DNA from: Hyphomicrobiales bacterium
GTDB lineage: Bacteria > Pseudomonadota > Alphaproteobacteria > Rhizobiales > Rhizobiaceae
DNA length: 64,000 nt
Assembly (NCBI GenBank): GCA_017305935.1
Contig: JAFKJU010000005.1
Span: 186,001-250,000 of the forward strand
Reading direction: 5' to 3'
Under the pieces are notes generated by a model, which was given only the letters and a program-made list of their open reading frames with translations, searched no databases and had not been told where the DNA came from. Positions 1 to 7,428 of this stretch are shown here, piece by piece. How positions within the stretch are numbered: the first letter of the stretch is position 1; the number at the start of each line of letters is the position of its first letter. The position numbers were made by a program, and so were the translations under genes.

Positions 1-1
1 G

Positions 2-451
2 CTGCCCGGGCATGTGGTGAAGCTCAGCCCGCAGGAAGAGGCGTTGTTTGCCCGGCTGCTGCCGCATCTGGAAGGCGAGGGTCGCTTTCGCCCGCCGCGC
101 GTGCGCGATTTCGCGGACATGTTTGGCGAGGACGAGCGCGCCATTCGCCGCGTGCTGAAACTCTGCGCCCGGCTCGGCCGGGTGGACGAGCTCCGCCACG
201 ATCATTTTTTCATGCGCGAGACGACCGCCGAGATGGTGGAGATCATCCGTGATGTCGCGGCCGGAACGGAAAAGGGGGAATTTGCCGCCGGTCTCTTTCG
301 GGACCGGGTCAACAACGGTAGAAAGGTGGCGATCGAAATTCTCGAGTTCTTCGATCGGCAGGGTGTGACCCTGCGGCGCGGCGATGTCCGCCGCCTCAAT
401 CCGCATCGACTGGACTTGTTTGACGAAGACATTTCCAGAAAAAGTGTTTAG
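2..451 (+). CDS. selB: Selenocysteine-specific elongation factor SelB, 3' part (5' end outside window)
   Basis: This is the C-terminal part of SelB, which delivers Sec-tRNA to UGA codons next to a SECIS hairpin. The open frame runs in from the window edge (L-P-G-H-V-V-K-L-S-P precedes any good start), so the GTG at 14 is internal. The visible 150 residues are the helical/winged-helix repeats that bind SECIS RNA, including the stretch G-V-T-L-R-R-G-D-V-R-R-L typical of the last winged helix. GTPase domains lie upstream. The tRNA-Sec gene follows 97 bp downstream, which supports the call. The last codons (I-S-R-K-S-V) and the stop lie in sequence resembling the adjacent intergenic repeat, so the natural tail may have been replaced. 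Family call is secure; the N-terminal part cannot be seen. Confidence 0.9.
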   Translation: MPGHVVKLSPQEEALFARLLPHLEGEGRFRPPRVRDFADMFGEDERAIRRVLKLCARLGRVDELRHDHFFMRETTAEMVEIIRDVAAGTEKGEFAAGLFRDRVNNGRKVAIEILEFFDRQGVTLRRGDVRRLNPHRLDLFDEDISRKSV

Positions 452-518
452 AGCATTTCCAGCAAGAGTGTGAAGCGGTTTTGCGTCCGGAAACGCGTGA
501 AAACAAATAGATGGAGCG
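450..518. repeat. Rhizobial palindromic intergenic repeat, copy 1
   Basis: The sequence starts GAGCATTTCC, continues through GTGAAGCGGTTTTGCGTCC and GGAAACGC, and ends near GGAGCG. It matches the general layout of the copies at 25033, 28913 (opposite orientation) and 60644. A shorter direct repeat of its first 17 bases lies at 431-447 inside the end of selB (15 of 17 bases match 455-471). It fits the small mosaic repeats known from rhizobial intergenic DNA. Confidence 0.7.
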
Positions 519-548
519 TTTCGAAGAAAGCGGAACGCTTCAGGCAGA

Positions 549-644
549 GGAAGAGCGTCGTCCCCGGTGGGGCGTCCGGACTTCAAATCCGGGTGGGGCA
601 GCGAGGCTGTCTCGGGTGGGTTCGACTCCCATTCTCTTCCGCCA
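549..644 (+). tRNA. selC: tRNA-Sec (anticodon TCA)
   Basis: This 96-nt cloverleaf has acceptor arm GGAAGAG (549-555) pairing with CTCTTCC (634-640), discriminator G and an encoded CCA (642-644). The anticodon stem CCGGA/TCCGG (576-580/588-592) encloses a 7-nt loop with anticodon TCA at 583-585. A long variable arm follows, and the T-loop is GGTTCGACTCC. The length and TCA anticodon identify the selenocysteine tRNA, and it lies between selB and selD. No terminator is obvious before the convergent gene ending at 672. Confidence 0.96.
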
Positions 645-671
645 GCCGGCGTGTATTCCTTGAAAGCTATA

Positions 672-1013
672 TCAACAGGCCTTGTTGTCGGCGGGCTTTT
701 CCGGCGGCGTCATGGTCAGGTCGAGGCCGCGGGCTGTCGGCGGTTGCCATGTCTGCGAATGTTCGGTCGCGCCTTGCGGATTGGTGCCGATTTGCACGCC
801 GCCGGTGCCGCCCGTCCAGCCGGTGGAGCCGGCATTGCCGGGAGCGGTGCCATCGGCGCTCGTCCTGTCCGGCGGCGTCGCCGGCTCGGCCTTGCCGGAC
901 GGGGTGGCGCAGGTGGTGATCGGGTCGACGCTCTTCGTCTGCGCCAGTGTCATGGGCGCCATGGCAAAAAGGGATATCGCGCCGGCGGCAAGGGCGGTCT
1001 TCAACCTGGGCAT
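672..1013 (-). CDS. Small secreted Pro/Gly/Thr-rich protein, unknown function
   Basis: This predicted protein of 113 residues starts at the ATG at 1013, which has a good AGGAG ribosome site 6-7 bases upstream. Residues 1-24 form a signal peptide (M-P-R-L-K-T, then an Ala/Leu/Met-rich core ending L-A-Q). The mature part is low complexity, rich in Pro, Thr, Gly and Ala, with one Cys near residue 35 and one at the very C-terminus (N-K-A-C), which could form a disulphide. It lies 55 bp downstream of selD on the same strand and may be cotranscribed. I do not recognise a family; a periplasmic or exported location is inferred from the signal peptide only. Confidence 0.65.
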   Translation of the reverse strand: MPRLKTALAAGAISLFAMAPMTLAQTKSVDPITTCATPSGKAEPATPPDRTSADGTAPGNAGSTGWTGGTGGVQIGTNPQGATEHSQTWQPPTARGLDLTMTPPEKPADNKAC

Positions 1014-1068
1014 GGCCTTCTCCTTCGCTGTTTGTTCAAAACGAAACCCGGCCCGTCCGGTTCCACGT

Positions 1069-2115
1069 TCAGGCCCGCACGACGATCCGCGCCGGTCCTT
1101 CCGACGCTTTTCCGACGATTGAAGCCAGCGGATAACCGGCGCCGCGAATCGTCTCGCAAATCGAATCGGCCTTTTCAGCCGAACAGGCAACCAGAAGCCC
1201 ACCGGAGGTCTGCGGATCGGCCAGAAGCAGCCTCTGCCAGTCCGGCAAGGCCTCCGGCAGGTCGACATCGGCGCCATAGCTCGCCCAGTTGCGCTGCGAG
1301 GCGCCGGTTATGAAGCCTTCGCGCGCCAGCGATTGCGCCTGGGAAAGGAAGGGCAGGGCGGCAAGGTCGACTTCGAGCCGCAGACCCGAGGCGCGCGCCA
1401 TCTCCAGCCCGTGACCGAGAATGCCGAAGCCGGTGACATCGGTCAGTGCATGCACATGCGGATCGTCGGCAAGATCGGCGCCGATCCGGTTGAGCAGCGT
1501 GGTCGAGGCCAGCATTTCGGCATAACAGCCCTCCGGCAGGGCATTCTTCTTGATCGCCGCCGAATAGATGCCGACGCCGAGCCCTTTGGTCAGGATCAGC
1601 GCGTCGCCCGGCCGCGCCCCGCCATTGCGCCGTAATTTTTCCGGTGAGCACAGGCCGATGACAGCCAGACCGTAGATCGGTTCGACCGAATCGATCGAAT
1701 GGCCGCCGGCGACGGGAATGCCGGCCTCGGCGCAGATGCTCGCCCCGCCTTCGAGGATGCGGGCGATGGTTTCGGGCGCCAGCTTGCCGATCGGCATGCC
1801 GAGGATGGCGAGCGCCATGATCGGCCGCCCGCCCATGGCATAGATGTCGGAAATGGCATTGGTCGCCGCGATGCGCCCGAAATCATGGGGATCGTCGACC
1901 ACCGGCATGAAAAAATCGGTGGTGGCGATGACGCAGGTCTTGTCGTCCACCTGCCAGACGGCCGCATCGTCGGCCGCTTCGCTGCCGACCAGCAGCAGTG
2001 CAAAGGCCTGCATTGCCGGCTGCCGCGCCAGCAGGGATTGCAGCACGGAGGGCGCCAGCTTGCAGCCACAGCCGCCGCCATGGGCAAGTTCGGTGAGGCG
2101 AGGGGCAGAGTGCAT
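1069..2115 (-). CDS. selD: Selenide, water dikinase (selenophosphate synthetase)
   Basis: SelD makes selenophosphate from selenide and ATP, the selenium donor for Sec-tRNA synthesis. The 348-residue protein begins [10 protein letters not shown]. It carries the G-C-G-C-K active-site loop with Cys16 and Lys19, so this is the cysteine form rather than a Sec-containing SelD. The AIR-synthase-type ATP-binding fold follows, with D-D-A-A-V-W near residue 50, T-T-D-F-F-M-P near 66 and G-G-H-S-I-D in the middle. An ATG 15 bases further upstream is possible, but the AGGAG at about 2121-2125 sits just before the ATG at 2115 and decides the start. It faces selB-selC. selA is not in the window and may lie upstream of selB. 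Confidence 0.95.
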   Translation of the reverse strand: MHSAPRLTELAHGGGCGCKLAPSVLQSLLARQPAMQAFALLLVGSEAADDAAVWQVDDKTCVIATTDFFMPVVDDPHDFGRIAATNAISDIYAMGGRPIMALAILGMPIGKLAPETIARILEGGASICAEAGIPVAGGHSIDSVEPIYGLAVIGLCSPEKLRRNGGARPGDALILTKGLGVGIYSAAIKKNALPEGCYAEMLASTTLLNRIGADLADDPHVHALTDVTGFGILGHGLEMARASGLRLEVDLAALPFLSQAQSLAREGFITGASQRNWASYGADVDLPEALPDWQRLLLADPQTSGGLLVACSAEKADSICETIRGAGYPLASIVGKASEGPARIVVRA

Positions 2116-2229
2116 GGGATCTCCTGACATCGCGTTTCATCAGATATCGCTGCTTGCCGGTTTTGCAAGCCGGCGCTTGCAAGCCGATGGAGCCGCCATA
2201 TTCTTCTGGTGTCAACCAAGGAGAACATC

Positions 2230-2793
2230 ATGACCAGTTCATCCGTCGCGGTTTTCGTCGGCAGCCTGCGAAAAGCCTCGTTCAATCGCAAGATCGCTCA
2301 TGCCCTGATCGGGCTTGCCCCTGAAAATCTGAAACTGGAGATCGTTGAAATCGGCGACTTGCCGCTCTACAACCAGGATTTCGACGAAGAGGGCGCACCG
2401 CCAGCGGCCTGGACCGCTTTTCGTGACAAGGTGCGCGGCTTCGATGCCGTGCTGTTCGTGACGCCGGAATATAACCGTTCGGTGCCGGCGGTCTTGAAAA
2501 ACGCCCTGGATGTCGGATCGCGGCCTTATGGCAAGAGCGTTTGGAGCGGCAAGCCGGGCGCCGTCGTCAGCGTGTCGCCGGGCGCAATCGGCGGCTTCGG
2601 CGCCAATCATCATCTGCGCCAGTCGCTGGTGTTTCTCGATATCCCGACCTTGCAGCAGCCGGAGGCCTATATCGGCGGCGTGGCCGGCCTGCTGGATGAC
2701 GACGGCAAACTGGCCAAGGACGAAACGAAAAAATTCCTCTCCGGTTTCATGGAGCGATTCGCCGCCTGGATCGCTGCCAACCGGCGGGCATGA
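2230..2793 (+). CDS. NADPH-dependent FMN reductase / quinone (chromate) reductase family
   Basis: This 187-residue flavodoxin-fold reductase transfers electrons from NAD(P)H through FMN to quinones, azo dyes or chromate. Visible motifs are the phosphate-binding loop G-S-L-R-K-A-S-F-N-R (about residues 10-19), L-P-L-Y-N-Q-D, and the family signature T-P-E-Y-N-R-S-V-P-A near residues 78-87. The last is the FMN-binding loop shared by ChrR, YieF and ArsH-like enzymes. The start is the ATG at 2230 with AAGGAG 6-7 bases upstream; an in-frame GTG at 2209 lies before that site and is rejected. It is transcribed divergently from selD (114 bp between starts). The physiological substrate cannot be told from sequence. 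Confidence 0.85.
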   Translation: MTSSSVAVFVGSLRKASFNRKIAHALIGLAPENLKLEIVEIGDLPLYNQDFDEEGAPPAAWTAFRDKVRGFDAVLFVTPEYNRSVPAVLKNALDVGSRPYGKSVWSGKPGAVVSVSPGAIGGFGANHHLRQSLVFLDIPTLQQPEAYIGGVAGLLDDDGKLAKDETKKFLSGFMERFAAWIAANRRA

Positions 2794-2794
2794 G

Positions 2795-2829
2795 AAAAGC
2801 CGCGCGGCAGGCCTTGGCCCGCCACGCGG
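2795..2829 (-). terminator. Intrinsic terminator for the protease gene
   Basis: Arms CCGCG (2800-2804) and CGCGG (2825-2829), with inner GGC/GCC pairs separated by two mismatches, form a GC-rich hairpin. Read on the minus strand it is followed by TTTT. It lies between two convergent genes and would serve the one ending at 2842. Confidence 0.5.
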
Positions 2830-2841
2830 TGAATTGCCGGG

Positions 2842-4491
2842 TTAGACGTACCAGAGGCCGTCATTGAGGAAGGCGGATTGCAGGCCCTTGTTCTCGGTGC
2901 TGTCGGCGAAGAAGGCCAGCACCTTGTCCTGGGAGTATTCGCCGGAATTCAGCGCGCCCACCCAGTAATCCATGCCGGCCTTTTCGGAGGAGCGGCCGAG
3001 CACGTTGCTGTAGAGCGCCTCGACATATTTCTGGTTGTCGGTCATCGAGCCGTAGCGGGCCGAAAATTCCGGCGAGCTCAGGAAAAGCTTGGCTGTTTGC
3101 TGCAGGCTGAGTTCATTGGCGTCGAGCTTGCGGATCCAGTAGCCGGAACCGCCGGCGTCGGCGGCGCGGTCGAATGCCGCCTTGTAGAGGCGGAAAAGCT
3201 GGCCTGCATGTCCCTCCAGGTCGAAGGCGAGCGTACCATCGCTGAACTTGATGCGCTCGACTTCGGTCAGGCTGGTTTCGGAGGACGAAGTCAGCGTCAC
3301 TGCGCCGTCCTTGATCTTGACGCCGAAGGTGGAGCGCGCGCCGTCGATAATCGCCGTATCGAGGCCACTGCCGCCGATCAGCCTGTCCGAGCCGCCGCCG
3401 CCGACCAGCAGGTCGTCGCCCGCGCCGCCGTCGAGGATGTCGTTGCCGCTGCCGCCATAAAGCGTGTCGTTGCCTTCGTAGCCGTAGAGCGTGTTCTGGC
3501 CGCCATTGCCGGTCAGGATATTGGCGAGCTGGTTGCCGTGGATGGTGTCGTCACCGCTGCCGCCGATGGCGTTTTCGATCAAGCTGGCGGTTTCGCCATT
3601 GTAAAGATAGGGGTTGGCGATATTGCCGCGCGCCATTTGGCCTTCGGCGCCGAGGATGGCGTATTGCCCGCCGAGATTCGTCCAGGCGCCTGCACGCAGG
3701 TCGACAGTCAGGTTGCTGGCATAGGCCTGAAAATCATAGGTGTCGGTGCCGCCGGCATCCCAGGGCGTGACGAAGACGACAGGCGTATTCGGATCGAACT
3801 TGTAGACATTGTCGCCGGCCTGAGTCGTCCGGTTCGGCCCGTACAGCGCCTGGATGGCGGCGATATCGTTCATCATCGGACCGATCGGAAAGCTGCCGGC
3901 CTGGATCGTGTAACCTTCGCCGGAGTTTTCCCCGATATAGCTGCTGTAGCTCATGACCGACGATTCCACCGAATCGATCGAAGTATCGACGGATGGGAAG
4001 CTGCCGATCGCATCATGCGGATGCTTCAGGCCGAGCGCATGGCCGAGTTCATGCAGCAGCGTGGTGAATTCATAGGTGCCTTCGGACCAGGGTAGGGCCG
4101 GATCCATGCCGCCGCCGAGCTGCACATCGCCCGACTCGGCCTTGTCGCCGGGAAAGTCGACGACCTGGGCGGTCGAGTTGTCGGCGCTCTTGTACCAGTA
4201 GATGCGGATATCCGAATCGGACGGATTGGCCGATTCGACGAAATGGATGTTGGCGACGCCGGACCAGTGCGCCAGCGCCCGCAGCATCACCGCCTTCTGC
4301 GCCTCGGTCAGCGCCTCGAAGGGGGCGGTGTTCTCCACCGGGTTCTCCGCGCCCGGCGCATAGCCGGTCACCTGCGCCGCCAGCGTCGGAAAGCTGTAGG
4401 TCAGCGTATTGGAGTTCCACTTTGTTCCGTAAAGAATCCCATCGATATAGGAAATGCCCGTCGTCGCGACGGCGGTACCACCGGCTGGCAT
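2842..4491 (-). CDS. Secreted serralysin-type metalloprotease with RTX repeats and DUF4214 tail
   Basis: This 549-residue predicted extracellular zinc protease of the M10B (serralysin) family has the full zinc site H-E-L-G-H-A-L-G-L-K-H at 147-157 and the Met-turn S-V-M-S-Y at 178-182. Residues about 310-380 carry glycine/aspartate nonapeptides (G-G-S-G-D-D-T-I-H and others), the calcium-binding RTX parallel beta roll used in type I secretion. Residues about 428-545 are a DUF4214 domain, often found at the C-terminus of rhizobial RTX proteins. There is no N-terminal signal peptide, as expected for type I export. The ATG at 4491 is chosen because extending further would run through the tRNA-Val gene; its ribosome site is weak. 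No ABC exporter is adjacent. Confidence 0.9.
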   Translation of the reverse strand: MPAGGTAVATTGISYIDGILYGTKWNSNTLTYSFPTLAAQVTGYAPGAENPVENTAPFEALTEAQKAVMLRALAHWSGVANIHFVESANPSDSDIRIYWYKSADNSTAQVVDFPGDKAESGDVQLGGGMDPALPWSEGTYEFTTLLHELGHALGLKHPHDAIGSFPSVDTSIDSVESSVMSYSSYIGENSGEGYTIQAGSFPIGPMMNDIAAIQALYGPNRTTQAGDNVYKFDPNTPVVFVTPWDAGGTDTYDFQAYASNLTVDLRAGAWTNLGGQYAILGAEGQMARGNIANPYLYNGETASLIENAIGGSGDDTIHGNQLANILTGNGGQNTLYGYEGNDTLYGGSGNDILDGGAGDDLLVGGGGSDRLIGGSGLDTAIIDGARSTFGVKIKDGAVTLTSSSETSLTEVERIKFSDGTLAFDLEGHAGQLFRLYKAAFDRAADAGGSGYWIRKLDANELSLQQTAKLFLSSPEFSARYGSMTDNQKYVEALYSNVLGRSSEKAGMDYWVGALNSGEYSQDKVLAFFADSTENKGLQSAFLNDGLWYV

Positions 4492-4558
4492 GCTCTGAAT
4501 CCCCCAGAGAGTTGAAACTGGAGGAAGGATTAATGGGCCGGTCTCGCGCACCAAAACG

Positions 4559-4583
4559 CCAAAACTGGTGTCACCAGTTTTGG
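4559..4583. promoter_or_regulatory. Perfect 12+1+12 palindrome with TGGT-N3-ACCA core (possible GntR/FadR-type operator)
   Basis: Arms CCAAAACTGGTG (4559-4570) and CACCAGTTTTGG (4572-4583) flank a single T. The centre TGGT-GTC-ACCA matches the general operator form of FadR-subfamily GntR regulators. It lies 68 bp upstream of the protease start codon, inside the 252-bp gap between that gene and tRNA-Val; nothing else recognisable was seen in that gap. A bare RNA hairpin is the alternative reading. No regulator gene is adjacent. Confidence 0.5.
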
Positions 4584-4743
4584 TCGATTGCCACCCTTGA
4601 CGCGCATCGACCTCCGCGCCTGCAAACTTGCGATAGAAAGAAGGAGAAAAGCGTTGCCCGCCGGATAGGCAGCCGCTTCGAAGCGCGGCAATCGGTGCTA
4701 CGATACCACGGAATTCTACAAAAATATCGAAGAAGAGAGAAAA

Positions 4744-4819
4744 TGGTGGGCGATGAGAGACTCGAACTCCCGACATCCTCGGTGTAAACGAGGCGCTCTA
4801 CCAACTGAGCTAATCGCCC
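4744..4819 (-). tRNA. tRNA-Val (anticodon TAC)
   Basis: This 76-nt cloverleaf is on the minus strand. The acceptor GGGCGAT (4819-4813) pairs with ATCGCCC, followed by discriminator A and encoded CCA (4746-4744). The D-loop is AGCTCAGTTGGTAGAGC, the anticodon arm CTCGTTTACACCGAG gives TAC, and the T-arm contains GGGAGTTCGAGTCTC. All stems are intact. Confidence 0.96.
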
Positions 4820-4858
4820 GCCTGCGGTTCGGAGCATGTCCGCCGCGTCGGTGGCCGT

Positions 4859-4887
4859 GATGTATTCGGATCATTCGCAAACCGCAA
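4859..4887 (-). promoter_or_regulatory. Candidate sigma-70 promoter for tRNA-Val
   Basis: On the minus strand, TTGCGG (4887-4882) is followed after 17 bases by TACATC (4864-4859), or after 16 by ATACAT. The predicted start is about 30 bases before the mature tRNA 5' end. The match is moderate, but the position is right for a tRNA gene. Confidence 0.4.
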
Positions 4888-5094
4888 GAGGCTTTTTGAA
4901 AGTTTTGCGATTTTTTTTGGAAAGGCGGCCCCATGGAGGAGAGAAGTGGGCAAGCTGTGGAAATCCCGAGGCTTTCATCCACAGTGGCCGGCGAACCGAT
5001 ATGCGTGGTGCGCCAAGAAGGGCGCTTCGCCCCCGCGTTCGAGGGGCGGCGTCCAAGAAAATTTCCGATGTCATGGAATTGTCTTCGAAGCCGC
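4888..5094. other. Non-coding stretch between tRNA-Val promoter and tRNA-Asp promoter
   Basis: Short open frames cross this interval on both strands, but none has a ribosome site or recognisable product. It contains a T-tract near 4910-4918 and a 7-bp inverted repeat CTGTGGA/TCCACAG around 4955-4985. No gene is supported. Confidence 0.5.
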
Positions 5095-5123
5095 TTGACA
5101 CCTCCGGCCGAACCCCTTAGGAA
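5095..5123 (+). promoter_or_regulatory. Candidate sigma-70 promoter for the tRNA-Asp pair
   Basis: A consensus TTGACA (5095-5100, preceded by C, giving CTTGAC as common in rhizobia) is followed after 17 bases by TAGGAA (5118-5123). It lies about 60 bp upstream of the first tRNA-Asp. The -35 is perfect and the -10 is weak. Confidence 0.45.
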
Positions 5124-5182
5124 GCCGCTCATCGGACGGCGACGTCGCCCGGTCGGGGAAATGCTTCCCTGTTTGGAAGGAT

Positions 5183-5259
5183 GCGGGTGTAGCTCAGTCG
5201 GTTAGAGTGCCGGCCTGTCACGCCGGAGGTCGCGGGTTCGAGCCCCGTCACTCGCGCCA
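5183..5259 (+). tRNA. tRNA-Asp (anticodon GTC), copy 1
   Basis: This 77-nt cloverleaf has acceptor GCGGGTG pairing with CACTCGC (one G-T pair), discriminator G and encoded CCA (5257-5259). The anticodon loop CTGTCAC gives GTC. It is identical in sequence to the copy at 5320. Confidence 0.96.
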
Positions 5260-5319
5260 CTTCCAGAACGGTTCTGCACTTGTCGCGGCAGGGTCGGGAA
5301 AGACAGCGACAAACGATGC

Positions 5320-5396
5320 GCGGGTGTAGCTCAGTCGGTTAGAGTGCCGGCCTGTCACGCCGGAGGTCGCGGGTTCGAGCCCCGTCACTCGCGCCA
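5320..5396 (+). tRNA. tRNA-Asp (anticodon GTC), copy 2
   Basis: This is a base-for-base duplicate of the tRNA-Asp at 5183-5259, 60 bp downstream in the same orientation and probably on the same transcript. The intervening 60 bases are unrelated to the tRNA and show no separate promoter. Confidence 0.96.
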
Positions 5397-5709
5397 TTTC
5401 TTCTTTGCATGGCTGGATTGCGACAGAGTGTCGCCTCTCTCGGGTCGAGACTGCCGCGGGGCGTGCATAGTGCCCTGCAAGACTGTGACATTCAAGGCTT
5501 TTCCGCTTGCTTTTGCCGATTCGCGGTGCTTTCCTCGGCTGCGGTTTTCGCGGGGTCAGAAAGTCCCGCGCGGCCTGTCGAATTCATGGTCCATGACTTG
5601 CATGAAGGCGCGGGCTGCGCTAACCACGGCTCGTTGCAACGCTCTTTCGGCTTGCTGGCTGATCGCCACGGATGTCGCCCGGCATTCGCGACAAGCATGG
5701 ATGACTATG
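5397..5709. other. Leader region between tRNA-Asp and nuoA
   Basis: This 313-bp interval is presumed to hold the promoter of the nuo operon, but I see no convincing -35/-10 pair. A 6-bp GC hairpin CGCGGG/CCCGCG lies near 5549-5571 without a T-run. Open frames that pass through it continue into nuoA or lack a start signal, so no gene is called. Confidence 0.4.
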
Positions 5710-6075
5710 ATGACCGAACTTCTCAGTTCCTATCTCCCGATTGCGATTTTCATCGGTATCGCGCTGGTGATCGGGCTGGCGCTGCTGATCGCGCCTTTCG
5801 CCGTCGCCTACAAGGCGCCCGACTCGGAAAAGCTTTCCGCCTATGAGTGCGGCTTCAATGCCTTTGACGACGCGCGCATGAAATTCGACATCCGCTTCTA
5901 CCTGGTGTCGATCCTGTTCATCATCTTCGACCTCGAAGTGGCGTTCCTGTTTCCCTGGGCCGTTTCCTTCGGCGATCTCGGCTGGTTCGGCTTCTGGTCC
6001 ATGATGGTGTTCCTCTTCGTGCTCACCATCGGCTTTATCTACGAATGGAAGAAAGGAGCGCTGGAATGGGAGTGA
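5710..6075 (+). CDS. nuoA: NADH-quinone oxidoreductase subunit A
   Basis: This 121-residue membrane subunit of complex I begins M-T-E-L-L-S-S-Y-L. Three hydrophobic helices are visible (about residues 8-30, 60-82 and 88-110). The conserved loop Y-E-C-G-F between helices 1 and 2 holds the cysteine that is near the quinone site in complex I. In-frame ATGs at 5701 and 5707 are alternatives; 5710 gives the standard family length, and no clear ribosome site separates them. It is the first gene of the nuo operon, and its stop overlaps the start of nuoB by 10 bases. Confidence 0.95.
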   Translation: MTELLSSYLPIAIFIGIALVIGLALLIAPFAVAYKAPDSEKLSAYECGFNAFDDARMKFDIRFYLVSILFIIFDLEVAFLFPWAVSFGDLGWFGFWSMMVFLFVLTIGFIYEWKKGALEWE

Positions 6076-6647
6076 TCCAACAAGGGAACACGCTCGTCGC
6101 GCCGCAGCCGAAGGGCATTCTCGACCCCAATACCGGCAAGCCGATCGGCGCCAACGATCCGTTCTTCGGCGAGATCAACAACGAGCTCGCCGACAAGGGT
6201 TTTCTCGTCACCTCCACCGACGAGCTGATCACCTGGGCGCGCACCGGCTCGCTGATGTGGATGACCTTCGGTCTCGCCTGCTGCGCGGTCGAGATGATGC
6301 AGGTCTCCATGCCGCGTTACGACGTCGAGCGCTTCGGCTTCGCGCCGCGCGCTTCGCCGCGCCAGTCGGACGTGATGATCGTCGCCGGCACCTTGACCAA
6401 CAAGATGGCCCCGGCGCTGCGCAAGGTCTATGACCAGATGCCCGAGCCGCGCTATGTCATCTCCATGGGCTCCTGCGCCAATGGCGGTGGCTATTACCAC
6501 TATTCCTATTCGGTCGTGCGTGGCTGCGACCGCATCGTTCCCATCGATATCTACGTTCCCGGCTGTCCCCCCACGGCGGAAGCGCTGCTTTACGGCGTGC
6601 TCCTGCTGCAGAAGAAGATTCGCCGGACGGGTACGATCGAGCGGTAA
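6066..6647 (+). CDS. nuoB: NADH-quinone oxidoreductase subunit B
   Basis: This 193-residue peripheral-arm subunit carries the terminal [4Fe-4S] cluster N2, which reduces quinone. The four ligands are visible as the tandem pair Cys72-Cys73 (L-A-C-C-A-V-E-M), Cys137 (G-S-C-A-N-G-G-G) and Cys167 (V-P-G-C-P-P). AAAGGAG ends 7 bases before the ATG at 6066; an earlier in-frame ATG at 6045 lies before that site and is rejected. The coding start overlaps nuoA, so translation is likely coupled. Confidence 0.97.
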   Translation: MGVIQQGNTLVAPQPKGILDPNTGKPIGANDPFFGEINNELADKGFLVTSTDELITWARTGSLMWMTFGLACCAVEMMQVSMPRYDVERFGFAPRASPRQSDVMIVAGTLTNKMAPALRKVYDQMPEPRYVISMGSCANGGGYYHYSYSVVRGCDRIVPIDIYVPGCPPTAEALLYGVLLLQKKIRRTGTIER

Positions 6648-6666
6648 GCGTTAGAGGACGACGACA

Positions 6667-7269
6667 ATGAGCGAAGCCTTGAACGAGCTTGCTACCTACC
6701 TCGCGGAGACCCGCGGCGCGCTGATCGCGGGTTCAGAGATCCGTTACGGCGAACTGACGCTGGCGGCGACCGGCGAGAACCTAATCGCGCTTCTGACCTT
6801 CCTGCGTGACGATGCCCGCTGCGGCTTTGTCAACATGGTCGATATCTGTGGCGTCGACTGGCCGCAGCGCCCCGAGCGTTTCGATGTGGTTTATCACCTC
6901 CTGTCACCGAAACAGAACCTGCGCATCCGCATCAAGGTGGCGACTTCGGAAGACGGGCCGGTGCCCTCGGCGACTGCAGTCTATCCGGGCGCCGACTGGT
7001 TCGAGCGCGAAGCCTGGGACATGTACGGCATCCTGTTCACCGGCCATCCGGATCTGCGCCGCATTCTCACGGATTACGGTTTCGAGGGCCATCCGCTGCG
7101 CAAGGACTTTCCGACGACCGGTTTCGTCGAGGTTCGCTACGACGACGCCCAGAAGCGCGTGGTCTATGAGCCTGTCGAGCTGAAGCAGGAATTCCGCAAC
7201 TTCGACTTCCTAAGCCCCTGGGAAGGCACGGACTACGTGCTGCCGGGCGACGAGAAGGCGAAGGCCTGA
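6667..7269 (+). CDS. nuoC: NADH-quinone oxidoreductase subunit C (30 kDa)
   Basis: This 200-residue peripheral-arm subunit is separate from nuoD, as usual outside enterobacteria. The family signature [10 protein letters not shown] is near residue 117, followed by [19 protein letters not shown], the contact region to NuoD. It binds no cofactor and scaffolds NuoB and NuoD at the quinone pocket. It starts 19 bases after nuoB. Confidence 0.97.
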   Translation: MSEALNELATYLAETRGALIAGSEIRYGELTLAATGENLIALLTFLRDDARCGFVNMVDICGVDWPQRPERFDVVYHLLSPKQNLRIRIKVATSEDGPVPSATAVYPGADWFEREAWDMYGILFTGHPDLRRILTDYGFEGHPLRKDFPTTGFVEVRYDDAQKRVVYEPVELKQEFRNFDFLSPWEGTDYVLPGDEKAKA

Positions 7270-7428
7270 TCCCGACGCCGGTGGCCTCGCGGTCGCCGGC
7301 GAAATGCCGATTGTACATGGCGCCCGTTCGGCGTAACTGGTGCCGCCAAGGTTGTGAATGAGGACAATCGAGATGACGACGTTTCACTGTCCGGACTTCC
7401 ATAGCGACTCAAACATGCGAGCATGGCG

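Noticed and set aside
2230-2793. Arsenate resistance ArsH
   Set aside because: The protein shares the flavodoxin fold, but at 187 residues with no ars genes nearby the general FMN/quinone reductase call is safer.
4492-4776. Longer start for the protease gene
   Set aside because: The frame stays open up to 4776, but this would translate through tRNA-Val and the palindrome; the N-terminus after 4491 matches the family.
4836-5132. Open frames on both strands between tRNA-Val and tRNA-Asp
   Set aside because: They overlap tRNA genes or promoters, have no start signals and no recognisable product.
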